Below are positions 38,101 through 46,117 of a stretch of DNA of 64,000 nt, piece by piece. The DNA lies in assembly GCA_963826795.1 (NCBI GenBank), contig CAWGYT010000018.1, positions 1 through 64,000 on the forward strand, read 5' to 3'. Source of the stretch: CAWGYT01 sp963826795 (GTDB lineage Bacteria; Planctomycetota; Planctomycetia; Pirellulales; Pirellulaceae). Below the pieces are notes generated by a model, which saw nothing but the letters and a program-made list of their open reading frames with translations, did not search any database and was not told where the DNA came from. Made by a program: the position numbers and the translations under genes. Each line of letters opens with the position of its first letter. Position 1 is the stretch's first letter.

Positions 38101-38745
38101 GACCGCGTCGGGATTACGCCCGAGATGTGCCGGCAGTGGTTGAAATACATCGCCCCGCTCGTGGCCGATGCCACCTCCGCCGAAGGGCGATTCTCGGTCC
38201 GTTTGGCACGCGCCGAGATCCCCGTCCTGGCGCCCGACGAGGCCGACATTGGTGGCTCACTGGCCATTCACAGCGCCCAGATCGGCCCCGGCCCGTTGGC
38301 TCGCGAATTCCTCACCCTGGCTCAGCAGATCCGCACCCTGCTGGACCCGCAACGCGGCAGCGCCCGCTTCCTGGACGCGAGCAGGTCCTGGATCGAACTG
38401 CCCGAGCAGCAGGTACCGTTTCGAGTGGAGCAGGGACGCGTCGCCCATCAGAACCTCACGATGCAAATCGGAGACGTCACGGTTCGCACACGCGGCTCGG
38501 TCGGTTTCGACCAGCAGTTGTCGCTGGTGGCGGAGATCCCGATTCGCGATGACTGGGTCGCCGACGAGCCTTGGTTGGTGGGCCTCCGCGGCCAGACTCT
38601 GGAGATTCCGATTCGAGGCACGGTGCAGCAGCCTCAGCTCGATCGCCGCGTGCTCCAAAACCTGACCCAGCAATCGCTCCGCGGCACCGCGGAAGGCTTG
38701 CTCCGTCAAGAGCTCCAGCGGCAACTGAATCGCTTGGGAAAATAG
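35116..38745 (+). CDS. Large AsmA/YhdP-like envelope protein
   Basis: A protein of about 1209 residues with one N-terminal membrane helix (RRVLLAIGVIFVSAVLFGPALIV) after an Arg-rich cytoplasmic start, and a long periplasmic beta-rich body. RVGSARLGWWRPIELGDLEVRE is the typical opening of AsmA-like proteins. The C-terminal region (about 1010-1209) repeats LRLAPQIELRAPYTLTFAKGPLADRVGITPEMC and ends with VTVRTRGSVGFDQQLSLVAEIPI. Members of this group are linked to phospholipid transport or outer-membrane assembly; here the role is inferred. ATG 35116 is preferred (GGAAAG upstream); ATG 35023 is possible. Confidence 0.75.
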   Translation: MGRRTRRSRRGPLDPLTSESDAVAAPGALPRRGSARRRRRRVLLAIGVIFVSAVLFGPALIVRTPVLSWVVTHLTETLPGKVRVGSARLGWWRPIELGDLEVRESGGESLLTVRRVSWDRSLWQLLWDATDLGTITIREPTVTCRLRAGGSNLEDWLAALPVAADNSASMARGRVIVEAGTLALDGPTESTTLEELTGTLELPSADHEPLRFAAAMTPRRTDSGTLATSARGVVQLRGELRLAASSQTEPESTCRVEFELREFPLEVFGPLATRIGQTLQLEGQASGRGEVQLVLGDSIACPRVATQLHVANLRCAGPLLGDERLQLDQLEVQIDAAQGAANWHVAQALVRSELGEVQLAGELEAAAWTGRPVDLLLGLTKQPLKVVAEVDLAALSRQMPRTLRIRDDTQLHSGHVRVELHNQLTPTGPRLAGTLDVEQLVARQAGQTVPWLDSIHARLALAGHGHGWRVETVSAQAPFLQLEGQGDLERGEVKLRSDLTLLGHEIGRLFEFDPDTLAGHLQAQLSWQRDEDERWKLAGSGTGQSLAIRGPGGAMLRESNLATEFQLDGRQTGWQISTIDAGRIQLSTADQDRLSATLRQPVSPVGPATSWPLDVAVSGDLKRWRDRVQTILGGEFPELQGQFDAQAQIVAAPAQIQLQPVQLTVQNLQWSPSAGEPWLEPTVQIRAAGHYDVRSRQLACAELTLASATMSLRAQRLRWPLPTDPADAGEIQYRADLAKLWQRTSGTVAGGPTGQCEGRLQLAQREGSWAFQTTHTVERFQWLAPPARNGQLGKLVWREPRLQWLADGLFSADDCQIQLTRARLETEAMTIQSCGTVGPESGIWAADLEGQTEIHWERLTPQLRPWLGDGVLLYGQITRPFRLQGPLQTLAPSRPNSAPSGLTRAVSQSRPSSSGVAMPPGRLPRGLVAEIGGGWERAEAAGLTFGPTDVKTRLAQEVLTFDPLEIPVSDGRLRLAPQIELRAPYTLTFAKGPLADRVGITPEMCRQWLKYIAPLVADATSAEGRFSVRLARAEIPVLAPDEADIGGSLAIHSAQIGPGPLAREFLTLAQQIRTLLDPQRGSARFLDASRSWIELPEQQVPFRVEQGRVAHQNLTMQIGDVTVRTRGSVGFDQQLSLVAEIPIRDDWVADEPWLVGLRGQTLEIPIRGTVQQPQLDRRVLQNLTQQSLRGTAEGLLRQELQRQLNRLGK

Positions 38746-38796
38746 AGCAATCGGAACCGGCGCGGCACGAGGGAATTGTCAAAGTAAAGAATTGAG

Positions 38797-38885
38797 TTCG
38801 GCTCGGGAGGGCGAAGCTCCTGCTGAGCCGTGCAAAGTACGGCGCACCACCTAAGTTCGGCTCGGCGGGAGCCTCGCCCTCGCGG
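38797..38885. repeat. Inverted pair of GGCTCGG(C)GGGAG(C)TTCGCC repeats
   Basis: GGCTCGGGAGGGCGAAGCTCC followed 40 bp later by GGCTCGGCGGGAGCCTCGCCC forms a large imperfect hairpin between two convergent genes. One arm recurs at about 11976-12002, and a degenerate arm (GGGGGCGAGGCTCCCG) at about 61446. It could serve as a bidirectional terminator. Confidence 0.65.
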
Positions 38886-38908
38886 CCTTCCTAAGCCGCG
38901 CCACGGCA

Positions 38909-39804
38909 CTACGGCCCCCATTCAAGTTGAGCGGAGACCGGGAAGTGATCCGACGGATAACGGCCATCCTGCTGGTCGCGGATGATCCCGGCGGATTTCA
39001 CGCGCCATTCGGGAGTCGCCAGAATCCAATCGATGCGGCCGCCCTCGCGCTGGCCTCGAAACCCGTTAAAGGTCCCTTCGCCGGCCTGCCGCTCCGGGTT
39101 CACGACCCGGAACGTATCCTGCAGCATGGGCTCAGGCGACGACGCGGTCACCAGCGACGCGTAGGGAGGGGAATCTTCGCCGGCATTAAAGTCACCGGTC
39201 AAGATGACGGGACAGACGGGGGCAAAACGCGCGGCAATCGTCGCTCGCAACAGCTCAGCCGAATTCGCCGCGCCTCGCGGCCCACGTGATCAAAATGCGT
39301 ATTGACCAAGATCAGCGGGCGCTGGGCCCGCCGATCATAGAGCTTAACCCAGGTCGCCATGCGCGGCAGGGCCGCATCCCAACCACGCGATCCTGGCGTC
39401 TGAGGTTGATCGCTGAGCCAGAAGTGACCGAGCTCCAACAAGACGAACCGGTCGCGGCGAAAGAAGATCCCGCATTGCTCGCCGGCCGGATCGTCCAGGT
39501 CACGGGACCGGCCCAGATACTCGTACCGCTCCAGCGCGGCGCTCAGCTGCTCCGCCTGAAACGGCAGGATCTCTTGCGTCCCGATCAAATCGGCTTCGGT
39601 CCGACGGAGGGTCTCCGTCAACAGGTCGCGACGCATCTCCCAACGGTTCGGACCGTCGTCCGCAGTCCCATAGCGCACGTTGGACGAGACCACGACCAGC
39701 GCCCGCGAATCGTTCCCGTCGGCCGGCTCGTCAGCCCGTAACGGCAACACGGCGCCCCAGCAGATTCCGATGAGGGAGGCAATCATCCAGCGTGAAACCG
39801 GCAT
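38909..39804 (-). CDS. Exported endonuclease/exonuclease/phosphatase family protein (frameshifted)
   Basis: Start ATG 39804 follows AAGGAG and opens a signal peptide (MIASLIGICWGAVLPLRA). The first part carries VVSSNVRYGTADDG, DLIGTQEILPFQ with the catalytic Glu, and ILVNTHFDHVG. The frame then switches near 39240, and the second part (38909-39250) supplies VILTGDFNAGEDS, RIDWILATPEW and SDHFPVSAQL. Together they form a complete EEP fold, about 297 residues. It probably hydrolyses a phosphodiester or phosphomonoester outside the cytoplasm. Confidence 0.85.
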
Positions 39805-40432
39805 GCGGAGTCTCCTTTGAGACAGAAATGACAGCGTCGGGGGTACGTCGCGGGCCCGACTTCGAAAAGCCGAAACCCGCGGCAACACGTGCGATCCAAG
39901 GTCCAATATAAGTCCAAACGCCGCGCATTCGAATCATCGAAACGGATCGCCCCAAGAATCACGATCTCAGTTCCGATCGTGTTCGGCATGATGCTTGCCA
40001 CCGAGGCGGTTCTGCAAAACGGCCGCCTTTGGCCGGCGGGAGTTTCACCTTGTTTGCGACCTCAAGGCCTGTTGCTCGGACGAAAATGCCCACCGAGCAC
40101 GCCAACGCGGACCCAGAAGCTAGGCAAGCCGGGTAGCCTCGCCCAAACAGACCGATTACAACAGCCCGAGCGACGTCGCGCAGTTTTTCGTCGTTGTTCC
40201 GCAAGGTGTTGCTTACGCTCCCTCGCGTGCGATTTGCATCGGGTGACCAAGCGGCGGGGTAATTGACGCGAGATCTAGCGAAACCCGGAGTCACGCGGGT
40301 CGTGGCAGATTGATCGGAGCCCAACGGGTCCGGGTTTGTTCATCGCCTTCGGGCGTGCTTTCCGATACTCGCCTTAGGTCGATTCGTGCTCACGCTGACG
40401 ACTGCAACGATTCCTTCAACTTTGGGACTGCC
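39805..40432. other. 630-bp region without a supported gene
   Basis: Open frames on both strands (39889-40266 plus, 39959-40324 minus) overlap each other, and neither shows a recognisable domain. The minus-strand frame contains a hydrophobic stretch and KLPPAKGGRFAEPPRWQASC, coded by GCCGCCTTTGGCCGGCGGG-type sequence that resembles dispersed repeats. I leave it unannotated as protein. Confidence 0.4.
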
Positions 40433-40435
40433 ATG

Positions 40436-41434
40436 ATGGTCACTCGCGCTGCCCTTGTGAAATTCACGCTGCTTCTGGTCGCACTCGGTCTGAATCCTCT
40501 GCAAGCGGCGCCCGTGGTCCCGGGGACCGGCCAGAAGCTGACTCAAGTGGGCGACGACTTCGAGGCGTCCGATTGGGGCTTTGTGCACAATTTCCCCAAG
40601 AGCAGCGAGGAGATCGACGAGCAAAAGCGGTATCCGACGGGCAAGTCGACCAACGGACGCTGGTACGAGGGCATCAAGCGGGGCCAGCCCGACTTTCTGC
40701 GGATCGTGCCGACGCCCGAAGACGGTCTGCCGGGCAGTCAGCAATCGCTCTTGATGCGGACGCTGAATTCGGGCGTCCCGGGACGCCGCTCGTACAAGAT
40801 GGAGCAGGACGACTTGGTGGTCAACTGCCAGGGTCCCTTGCGTTCGACGATTGCGGTCTCGCAATCGCCCAACTGCATCGTCCGCGTGTACATGCCGCCG
40901 TTTGAAGAGTGGGAAGATCGAAGCGGTCCCACGTTTGGGTTTCGGATCGCCACCGAAACGCACATTTGGAAAGAGCCGGAGGAGACGTCGTCGCGTTCTT
41001 TGTTCCGCAGCAGCCGCAAGCAGTTTTTGACCGAGGTCTATTGGCCCGGGATGTTCGTCCACTTCCGCAGCAAGACCGATTCGCGCACGCCAGCGGACTC
41101 GGCCTATTTCACGATTCGGGGCAACGGGCGGGGCGCCGACTTCAAGGGTCCCGATATCACGACCACGGGCTGGTGGACGCTGGGCATTTCGTGCACTCCG
41201 GACGGCCAAGTACATTACTATGCCAGCCCGGGCGTGGACGAGTTGACGGCTGAGGACTACGTGACATCGCAGTTTCCTTACAGCTATCGTGCCGAGCGAT
41301 TCCGCACAATGTTCTTCAACGTCTGCAATCGCGACGACGGGAGCACGTGGTCCACGCCGTGGATCGTGGATGATCCGTCGATCTATGTGGGCGGTACGAG
41401 CGAGGTGGCGCGTCGATCGTCAGCGCAGCGCTGA
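40436..41434 (+). CDS. Exported protein of unknown function
   Basis: A 332-residue protein with a signal peptide (AALVKFTLLLVALGLNPLQAAPV). ATG 40433 and 40436 are adjacent candidates. The body is a beta-rich single domain with aromatic and acidic motifs (DDFEASDWGFVHNFPKSSEE, TFGFRIATETHIWKEPE, TTGWWTLGISCTPDGQVHYYASPG) that suggest a concanavalin-like sandwich of the type found in planctomycete secretomes. No catalytic residues can be assigned. It is followed directly by a tandem array of intergenic repeats. Confidence 0.7.
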   Translation: MVTRAALVKFTLLLVALGLNPLQAAPVVPGTGQKLTQVGDDFEASDWGFVHNFPKSSEEIDEQKRYPTGKSTNGRWYEGIKRGQPDFLRIVPTPEDGLPGSQQSLLMRTLNSGVPGRRSYKMEQDDLVVNCQGPLRSTIAVSQSPNCIVRVYMPPFEEWEDRSGPTFGFRIATETHIWKEPEETSSRSLFRSSRKQFLTEVYWPGMFVHFRSKTDSRTPADSAYFTIRGNGRGADFKGPDITTTGWWTLGISCTPDGQVHYYASPGVDELTAEDYVTSQFPYSYRAERFRTMFFNVCNRDDGSTWSTPWIVDDPSIYVGGTSEVARRSSAQR

Positions 41435-41454
41435 GCCGACATGTGCCTCAGGCG

Positions 41455-41709
41455 GGCCCCCCTCATCCGGCCTTCGGCCACCTTCTCCCGCGCTGGGGAG
41501 AAGGGACGGGGCGCGGCCACCTTCTCCCGCGCTGGGGAGAAGGGACGGGGCGCGGCCACCTTCTCCCGCGCTGGGGAGAAGGGACGGGGCGCGGCCACCC
41601 TGCGCTGGGGAGAAGGGACGGCGCGGAGACGTGATGTTGTCACCTCTCCCGAGGCCGGGAGAGGTCGCTCGGGTCCCGCGAGCGGGAGCCGAGCGGGTGA
41701 GGGCTGAGC
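41455..41709. repeat. 39-bp tandem array and palindromic dispersed repeats
   Basis: Begins CCCTCATCCGGCCTTCGGCC, then a 39-bp unit GCCACCTTCTCCCGCGCTGG-GGAGAAGGGACGGGGCGCG occurs three times (from about 41476) with a partial fourth. It ends with TCACCTCTCCCGAGGCCGGGAGAGG and a GAGCGGGTGAGGG segment. The sub-elements are those of 9783-10026 in inverted order. Not CRISPR: there are no unique spacers. The rest of the gap, 41710-41931, shows nothing. Confidence 0.85.
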
Positions 41710-41931
41710 GTCTTGACGAAGCAGCACGCAAGGGCGGCACGAGCTTCGCCATCCGCGGGGCTCATCGCGCCACCTGACTCGACACTCTTGCCGCCGCCCT
41801 GAAAGCGACCGCGCGGCTCGAGGCCGGCTATGGTTCGAGTTGCGCCGCTTTGGTAAACTCGCGAGCAAGGGCTCCGGCACGTGGGTTGACGAAACGACCT
41901 TTTTGGTTTGAGCGAAGGGCGCGAGGCAACG

Positions 41932-42432
41932 ATGGGTAAGGCGTTGAGAATCATCCCGGACAAGTGTACCGGCTGTATGCAGTGCGAGCTGGCCTGCTCG
42001 TGGGTCCAAACCGGGTCATTTCAGCCGGCCCAAAGTCTGATCCGCGTCAATGTCTTCGACGAAGAGGCCAGTTACGCGCCCTACGCCTGCGTGCAGTGCG
42101 ACGAGGCGTGGTGCATGAACGCATGCCCGGTGAATGCGATCGCGATCGACAATCTGACGGGCGCCAAGCTGGTATTGGATGCGATCTGCATCGGCTGTCA
42201 TCTCTGCACGATCGCGTGCCCTTTCGGCACCGTCTGGACGCTGCCTCAGAATGACAAGGCCGCCAAGTGCAACCTGTGCGGCGGTGAGCCCGCCTGTGCC
42301 GCGGTATGTCCGACGCAAGCGATCGAGTATGGCGAGCCAACGCGAGGGGACTGGTTCGCGGCCTGGGGCGAGAAGGTGAACAGCCGTTACGTGGAGGCGT
42401 TGGTCCCGAGCGGACCGAGCGAGGCGCCCTAA
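41932..42432 (+). CDS. Polyferredoxin subunit of the AOR system (four 4Fe-4S clusters)
   Basis: A 166-residue iron-sulfur protein of the HycB/DmsB type. Its cysteine groups are CTGCMQCELAC, CVQCDEAWCMNACP, CIGCHLCTIACP and CNLCGGEPACAAVCP, enough for four 4Fe-4S clusters. It most likely passes electrons between the downstream aldehyde oxidoreductase and the FAD subunit. ATG 41932 is placed at the start of homology. It is the first gene of the 41.9-46.0 kb operon, 70 bp before AOR. Confidence 0.9.
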   Translation: MGKALRIIPDKCTGCMQCELACSWVQTGSFQPAQSLIRVNVFDEEASYAPYACVQCDEAWCMNACPVNAIAIDNLTGAKLVLDAICIGCHLCTIACPFGTVWTLPQNDKAAKCNLCGGEPACAAVCPTQAIEYGEPTRGDWFAAWGEKVNSRYVEALVPSGPSEAP

Positions 42433-42502
42433 CGGTTCCCCCCGACGACCGATTGAGAACGAGGCCACGAGCACCAAGTCTTTCGCGGGAGAAACCTGAA
42501 CC

Positions 42503-44338
42503 ATGGGTGGATGGACCGGTAAGTTATTGAGGGTGGATTTGACCACGGGCCGCCACCAGGTGGACGCGATCCCGGCTGAATGGCAGCGTGACTACATCGG
42601 GGGTCGCGGGCTGGCGGCGCGATACCTGTGGGAGGAAATGGATCCGACGGTCGATCCGTTTTCTCCGGACAACGTGCTGATCTTCGCGACCGGACCGCTG
42701 ACCGGCACGCCGGTTCCGTGCGGAGCACGTTACATGGTGGTCACCAAGGGCGCCCTGACCAACGCCATCACGACGTCGAATTCCGGCGGTCATTGGGGTC
42801 CCGAGCTGAAGTTTGCTGGCTACGACCTGGTGCTGCTCACCGGTGCCGCGGCTCGCCCTAGCTACCTGTTCATCTATGACGACCGAGTCGAATTGCGAGA
42901 TGCGAGCCACTACTGGGGGAAGGGCGTCTCGGACACCGAAGACGGACTGCGGAAGGAGCTGGGGATTCCGGAACTACGGATCGCCTGCATTGGTCCCGCG
43001 GGCGAAAACCTCGTGCGTTTCGCCTGCATCATGAATGACAAGCACCGAGCGGCCGGTCGGAGCGGCGTGGGAGCCGTGATGGGCTCGAAGAATCTCAAGG
43101 CGATCGCCGTCCGTGGGACCGGCGGCGTTGCAATCGCGGAACCCGAGCCGTTTTTGCGATCCGTTTGGAAGATGCGTGCCACGATGCAGGACAATCCGGG
43201 TCGAAAATCGTTCACCGAGCTCGGGACGGCATCCACGATCGACATGACCCAGGCCTTCGGCGGACTGCCGACTCGCAATTTTCAACAAGGCCAGTTCGAA
43301 GAGTACGAAAATCTGAACGGCAATACGATCAAGGAAACGCGCCTGGTTGCCAACAAGGCCTGTTTTGCCTGCACGATCGCTTGCGGTCGCGTGACCCGTC
43401 TGGGCGAGCACGCGGACAAGTACATGGTGAACATGCATCCTCGCAATTGGCGAACCGCTGGCGAGGGACCCGAGTACGAAACGGCATGGGCGCTGGGCGC
43501 CGACACGGGAGTGGGCGACCTGGATGCGGTGCTGAAAGCGAACTGGCTGTGCAATGATCTGGGCCTGGACCCGATTTCCATGGGCGCCACGCTGGCAGCT
43601 GCCATGGAGCTCTATCAGAACGGAGTCCTGACCGACGAGCAGGTCGAACGGCCCCTCACGTTCGGTTCGGCTGAGGCGCTGATTCGGATGACCGAGGCCA
43701 CTGCCTATCGCGAAGGCTTCGGAGATGAATTGGCGGAAGGCTCGAAACGGATGGGAGAAAAGTTTCACCATCCGGAAGTTTTCATGGGTTCCAAAGGCCA
43801 GGAATTTCCCGCCTACGATCCGCGCGGTTTTCAGGGCATGGGCGTCGCTTACGCCACCTGCAATCGAGGCGGTTGCCACCTGCGCGCCTGGACCCCGGGC
43901 TGGGAAACCAGCGGCGAAGTCGATGCCCACACGCCCGCGGGCAAGGGCGCCTGGGTCGCTCGTGAGCAGGATCGCACAACGGCCCATGACAACACGGGCG
44001 TCTGCTTGTTTGTCGGAGGAGCGGGCGGACCGCTGGAATCGTTCATCCCCAGCACCGCGGCGGCCACGGGAACCGCGTTCACGCTGGCCGATTTCCTCCG
44101 CGCCGGCGAACGCACCTGGAACCTGGAACGGATGTGGAACTTCCGCGCGGGTCTGACCAAGGCCGACGACAGCCTTCCCCAGCGATTATTGAAACAAGCC
44201 CACAAGGCCGGCCCCTCCGCGGGCGTTACGGTCCATCTCGACGAGATGTTGCCCGAGTACTATCACACGCGCGGCTGGGACGACGAGGGACGGCCGACGC
44301 CCGAGAAACTGGCGGAACTCGGACTCGCCACTTTGTAA
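42503..44338 (+). CDS. aor: Tungsten-type aldehyde:ferredoxin oxidoreductase family protein
   Basis: The catalytic subunit: oxidises aldehydes to acids, or runs in reverse, using a bis-pterin tungsten cofactor and one 4Fe-4S cluster. The full-length 611-residue protein starts WTGKLLRVDLTTG and has the pterin-binding GPLTGTPVPCGARYMV and SNSGGHWGPELKFAGYD segments. The cluster cysteines are CFACTIAC (about 287-294), with the fourth in NTGVCLF (about 501). The absence of formaldehyde- or glyceraldehyde-specific features prevents a substrate call. The flanking polyferredoxin, FAD protein and MoaD-like carrier make a multi-subunit, NAD-linked AOR probable. Confidence 0.92.
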   Translation: MGGWTGKLLRVDLTTGRHQVDAIPAEWQRDYIGGRGLAARYLWEEMDPTVDPFSPDNVLIFATGPLTGTPVPCGARYMVVTKGALTNAITTSNSGGHWGPELKFAGYDLVLLTGAAARPSYLFIYDDRVELRDASHYWGKGVSDTEDGLRKELGIPELRIACIGPAGENLVRFACIMNDKHRAAGRSGVGAVMGSKNLKAIAVRGTGGVAIAEPEPFLRSVWKMRATMQDNPGRKSFTELGTASTIDMTQAFGGLPTRNFQQGQFEEYENLNGNTIKETRLVANKACFACTIACGRVTRLGEHADKYMVNMHPRNWRTAGEGPEYETAWALGADTGVGDLDAVLKANWLCNDLGLDPISMGATLAAAMELYQNGVLTDEQVERPLTFGSAEALIRMTEATAYREGFGDELAEGSKRMGEKFHHPEVFMGSKGQEFPAYDPRGFQGMGVAYATCNRGGCHLRAWTPGWETSGEVDAHTPAGKGAWVAREQDRTTAHDNTGVCLFVGGAGGPLESFIPSTAAATGTAFTLADFLRAGERTWNLERMWNFRAGLTKADDSLPQRLLKQAHKAGPSAGVTVHLDEMLPEYYHTRGWDDEGRPTPEKLAELGLATL

Positions 44339-44402
44339 ACGCCGGCCCACCCGTCCGAAAATCAAACGTCTCGAAAGTCGCCCCGCGCAGAGAACCAAAA
44401 TC

Positions 44403-45788
44403 ATGGCTCAGCACCTGCTCATCATCGGCGGCGGTCCGGCCGCGACCAATGCGATGGAAACCATTCGGCGCTTCGACAACGCCTCCCAGCTCACCCTGAT
44501 CTGCGACGAACCGGCCCACTCGCGCATGGCCCTGCCCTATTGGCTCGCCGGACAAATTCCGCAGGAGCAGACGTTCACCGGGGATGCGGCCTACTTCCAG
44601 CGTCTGCAGGTCGACGCGCTGTTAGGTCAGCGTGTCGCGAAGCTGAACGACCAGGATCAGACGGTCACGCTGCAGTCCGGTCAGATGATCGCCTTCGACC
44701 AACTGTTGATCGCCACCGGGTCGACGCCGCTTCCGCTGCCCATTCCGGGCACGGATCTACCCGGAGTTCATCACCTCTGGACGCTCGCGCATACCACCGC
44801 CGTGCTGGAATCTGCGGCGGACTTCGAGCGACCCCGCGTGGTGTTGATCGGAGCCGGGTTTATCGGCCTCATCGTCTTGAATGCGATGTACAAACGCGGA
44901 TGGCAGCTGGCGGTCGTCGAACGCGACACCCAGGTCCTGCCGCGAATGCTGGACGCCGACGCGGCGGCCTACGCGCAGCAGTGGCTGGTCAGCAAGCAGG
45001 TGCAGGTGCACACGGGCACCGAGGTTCAGGCGATCGAGCGCGACGCGGACGGCACCAAACAGGTTGTGCTCAGGAACGGAACTCGCCTGCCCGCGGACAT
45101 CGTGGTTGTTGCCACCGGCGTCCGGCCGAATTTACAGCTGGTCGACGGAACTTCGCTGAAGACGGACCACGGAATCCTGGTGGATCGGCAGCCTCGCACG
45201 AATCACCCCGCAATTTTCGCGGCCGGCGACGTCGCGCAAGGCCCGGTCCGCTTCAGCGACCGGCACGAAGTTCACGCGATCCAGCCCACCGCTGTCGACC
45301 ACGGGCGTGTGGCGGGCGCGAACATGGCCGGGCACCCGATCGAGTACCCGGGCAGCCTCTCAATGAATGTCCTGGATATTTGCGGACTGCAATCGGCCAG
45401 CTTCGGCGATTGGCAGGCGCCGCAGGCCGAAGCGATGGTCATCGCCAACCCTAACGAGTCGATTTACCGCTGCTTGAAATGGACGGACGACCAACTGACC
45501 GGCGCCATCTTCGTGGGCCAGGCGAACAACTTGGGCATGCTGACCGATGTCGGAATGGTCAAGGGAATGATCCAGACAGGAACGCGTCTGGGCGTGTGGA
45601 AAAACTTTCTGCGCGAGAATCCGTTCGACATTCGGCGCGCGTTCGTGGCCGCTCAAGTTCCCCAGAAACTCGTTCAGGAAAGCCTGCTGGGGCAACCCGC
45701 CGCGGCGCGTCAGTACCGGTTTCGAGATACGCCCGCGCAACATCAGCCTGGGTCATCGCACCAGCAGTTTCTGCAGACGCGTCCCTGA
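44403..45788 (+). CDS. FAD-dependent NAD(P)H oxidoreductase of the AOR operon
   Basis: A 461-residue pyridine nucleotide-disulfide oxidoreductase-like flavoprotein of the nitrite reductase/rubredoxin reductase type. FAD motif LLIIGGGPAATNAMETI at the N-terminus, NAD motif VVLIGAGFIGL in the middle, and the second FAD contact IFAAGDVAQGP. There is no redox-active CxxxxC disulfide. It lies 64 bp after AOR and probably transfers electrons between NAD(P)H and the polyferredoxin, as the FAD subunit does in AorABC-type enzymes. That coupling is inferred from context. Confidence 0.88.
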   Translation: MAQHLLIIGGGPAATNAMETIRRFDNASQLTLICDEPAHSRMALPYWLAGQIPQEQTFTGDAAYFQRLQVDALLGQRVAKLNDQDQTVTLQSGQMIAFDQLLIATGSTPLPLPIPGTDLPGVHHLWTLAHTTAVLESAADFERPRVVLIGAGFIGLIVLNAMYKRGWQLAVVERDTQVLPRMLDADAAAYAQQWLVSKQVQVHTGTEVQAIERDADGTKQVVLRNGTRLPADIVVVATGVRPNLQLVDGTSLKTDHGILVDRQPRTNHPAIFAAGDVAQGPVRFSDRHEVHAIQPTAVDHGRVAGANMAGHPIEYPGSLSMNVLDICGLQSASFGDWQAPQAEAMVIANPNESIYRCLKWTDDQLTGAIFVGQANNLGMLTDVGMVKGMIQTGTRLGVWKNFLRENPFDIRRAFVAAQVPQKLVQESLLGQPAAARQYRFRDTPAQHQPGSSHQQFLQTRP

Positions 45789-45814
45789 ACGCGAACACCA
45801 AATGAGGCTTCGCG

Positions 45815-46042
45815 ATGCAGATTCGGGTCAAACTCATGGGCATGCTTAAAGATCGGATGCCTGCCGATGGTCAGCTGACCTTGCCCGATTCAGGCACGAT
45901 CTCGGATGTCCTGCGAATGCTGGAAATTCCCCCGGCAAGCGTCCAGGTCTTCACCGTCAACGGACAGTTGGTCCGCCAAGCCACCCATCCGCTCAGCGAG
46001 GGCGACGAACTGCTGGTCTTGCCTCCCGCGGGCGGAGGCTAA
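45815..46042 (+). CDS. MoaD/ThiS-like sulfur carrier of the AOR operon
   Basis: A 75-residue ubiquitin-fold protein. VKLMGMLKDRMPADG at the start and the diglycine tail in LPPAGGG at the end are typical of MoaD-type carriers, which donate sulfur during pterin-dithiolene synthesis. It is the last gene of the operon, 26 bp after the flavoprotein gene. Many AOR loci carry such a dedicated MoaD, which supports a role in tungsten cofactor supply. The tail has three glycines rather than two, so processing may differ. Confidence 0.85.
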   Translation: MQIRVKLMGMLKDRMPADGQLTLPDSGTISDVLRMLEIPPASVQVFTVNGQLVRQATHPLSEGDELLVLPPAGGG

Positions 46043-46084
46043 CAGCGGCGTTGGCGTCCGGCGGCGTTGGCGTCCGGCGGCGAC
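46043..46084. repeat. Short 18-bp duplication
   Basis: GGCGTTGGCGTCCGGC occurs twice in tandem just after the MoaD-like stop, in the 75-bp gap before the convergent antiporter gene. Confidence 0.6.
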
Positions 46085-46117
46085 GACCGCACCGCATTCG
46101 ATTCTCGCTTCCCGACG

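Noticed and set aside
41476..41610. CRISPR-like array
   Set aside because: Units are directly abutting 39-bp tandem copies with no unique spacers, and no cas genes are near.
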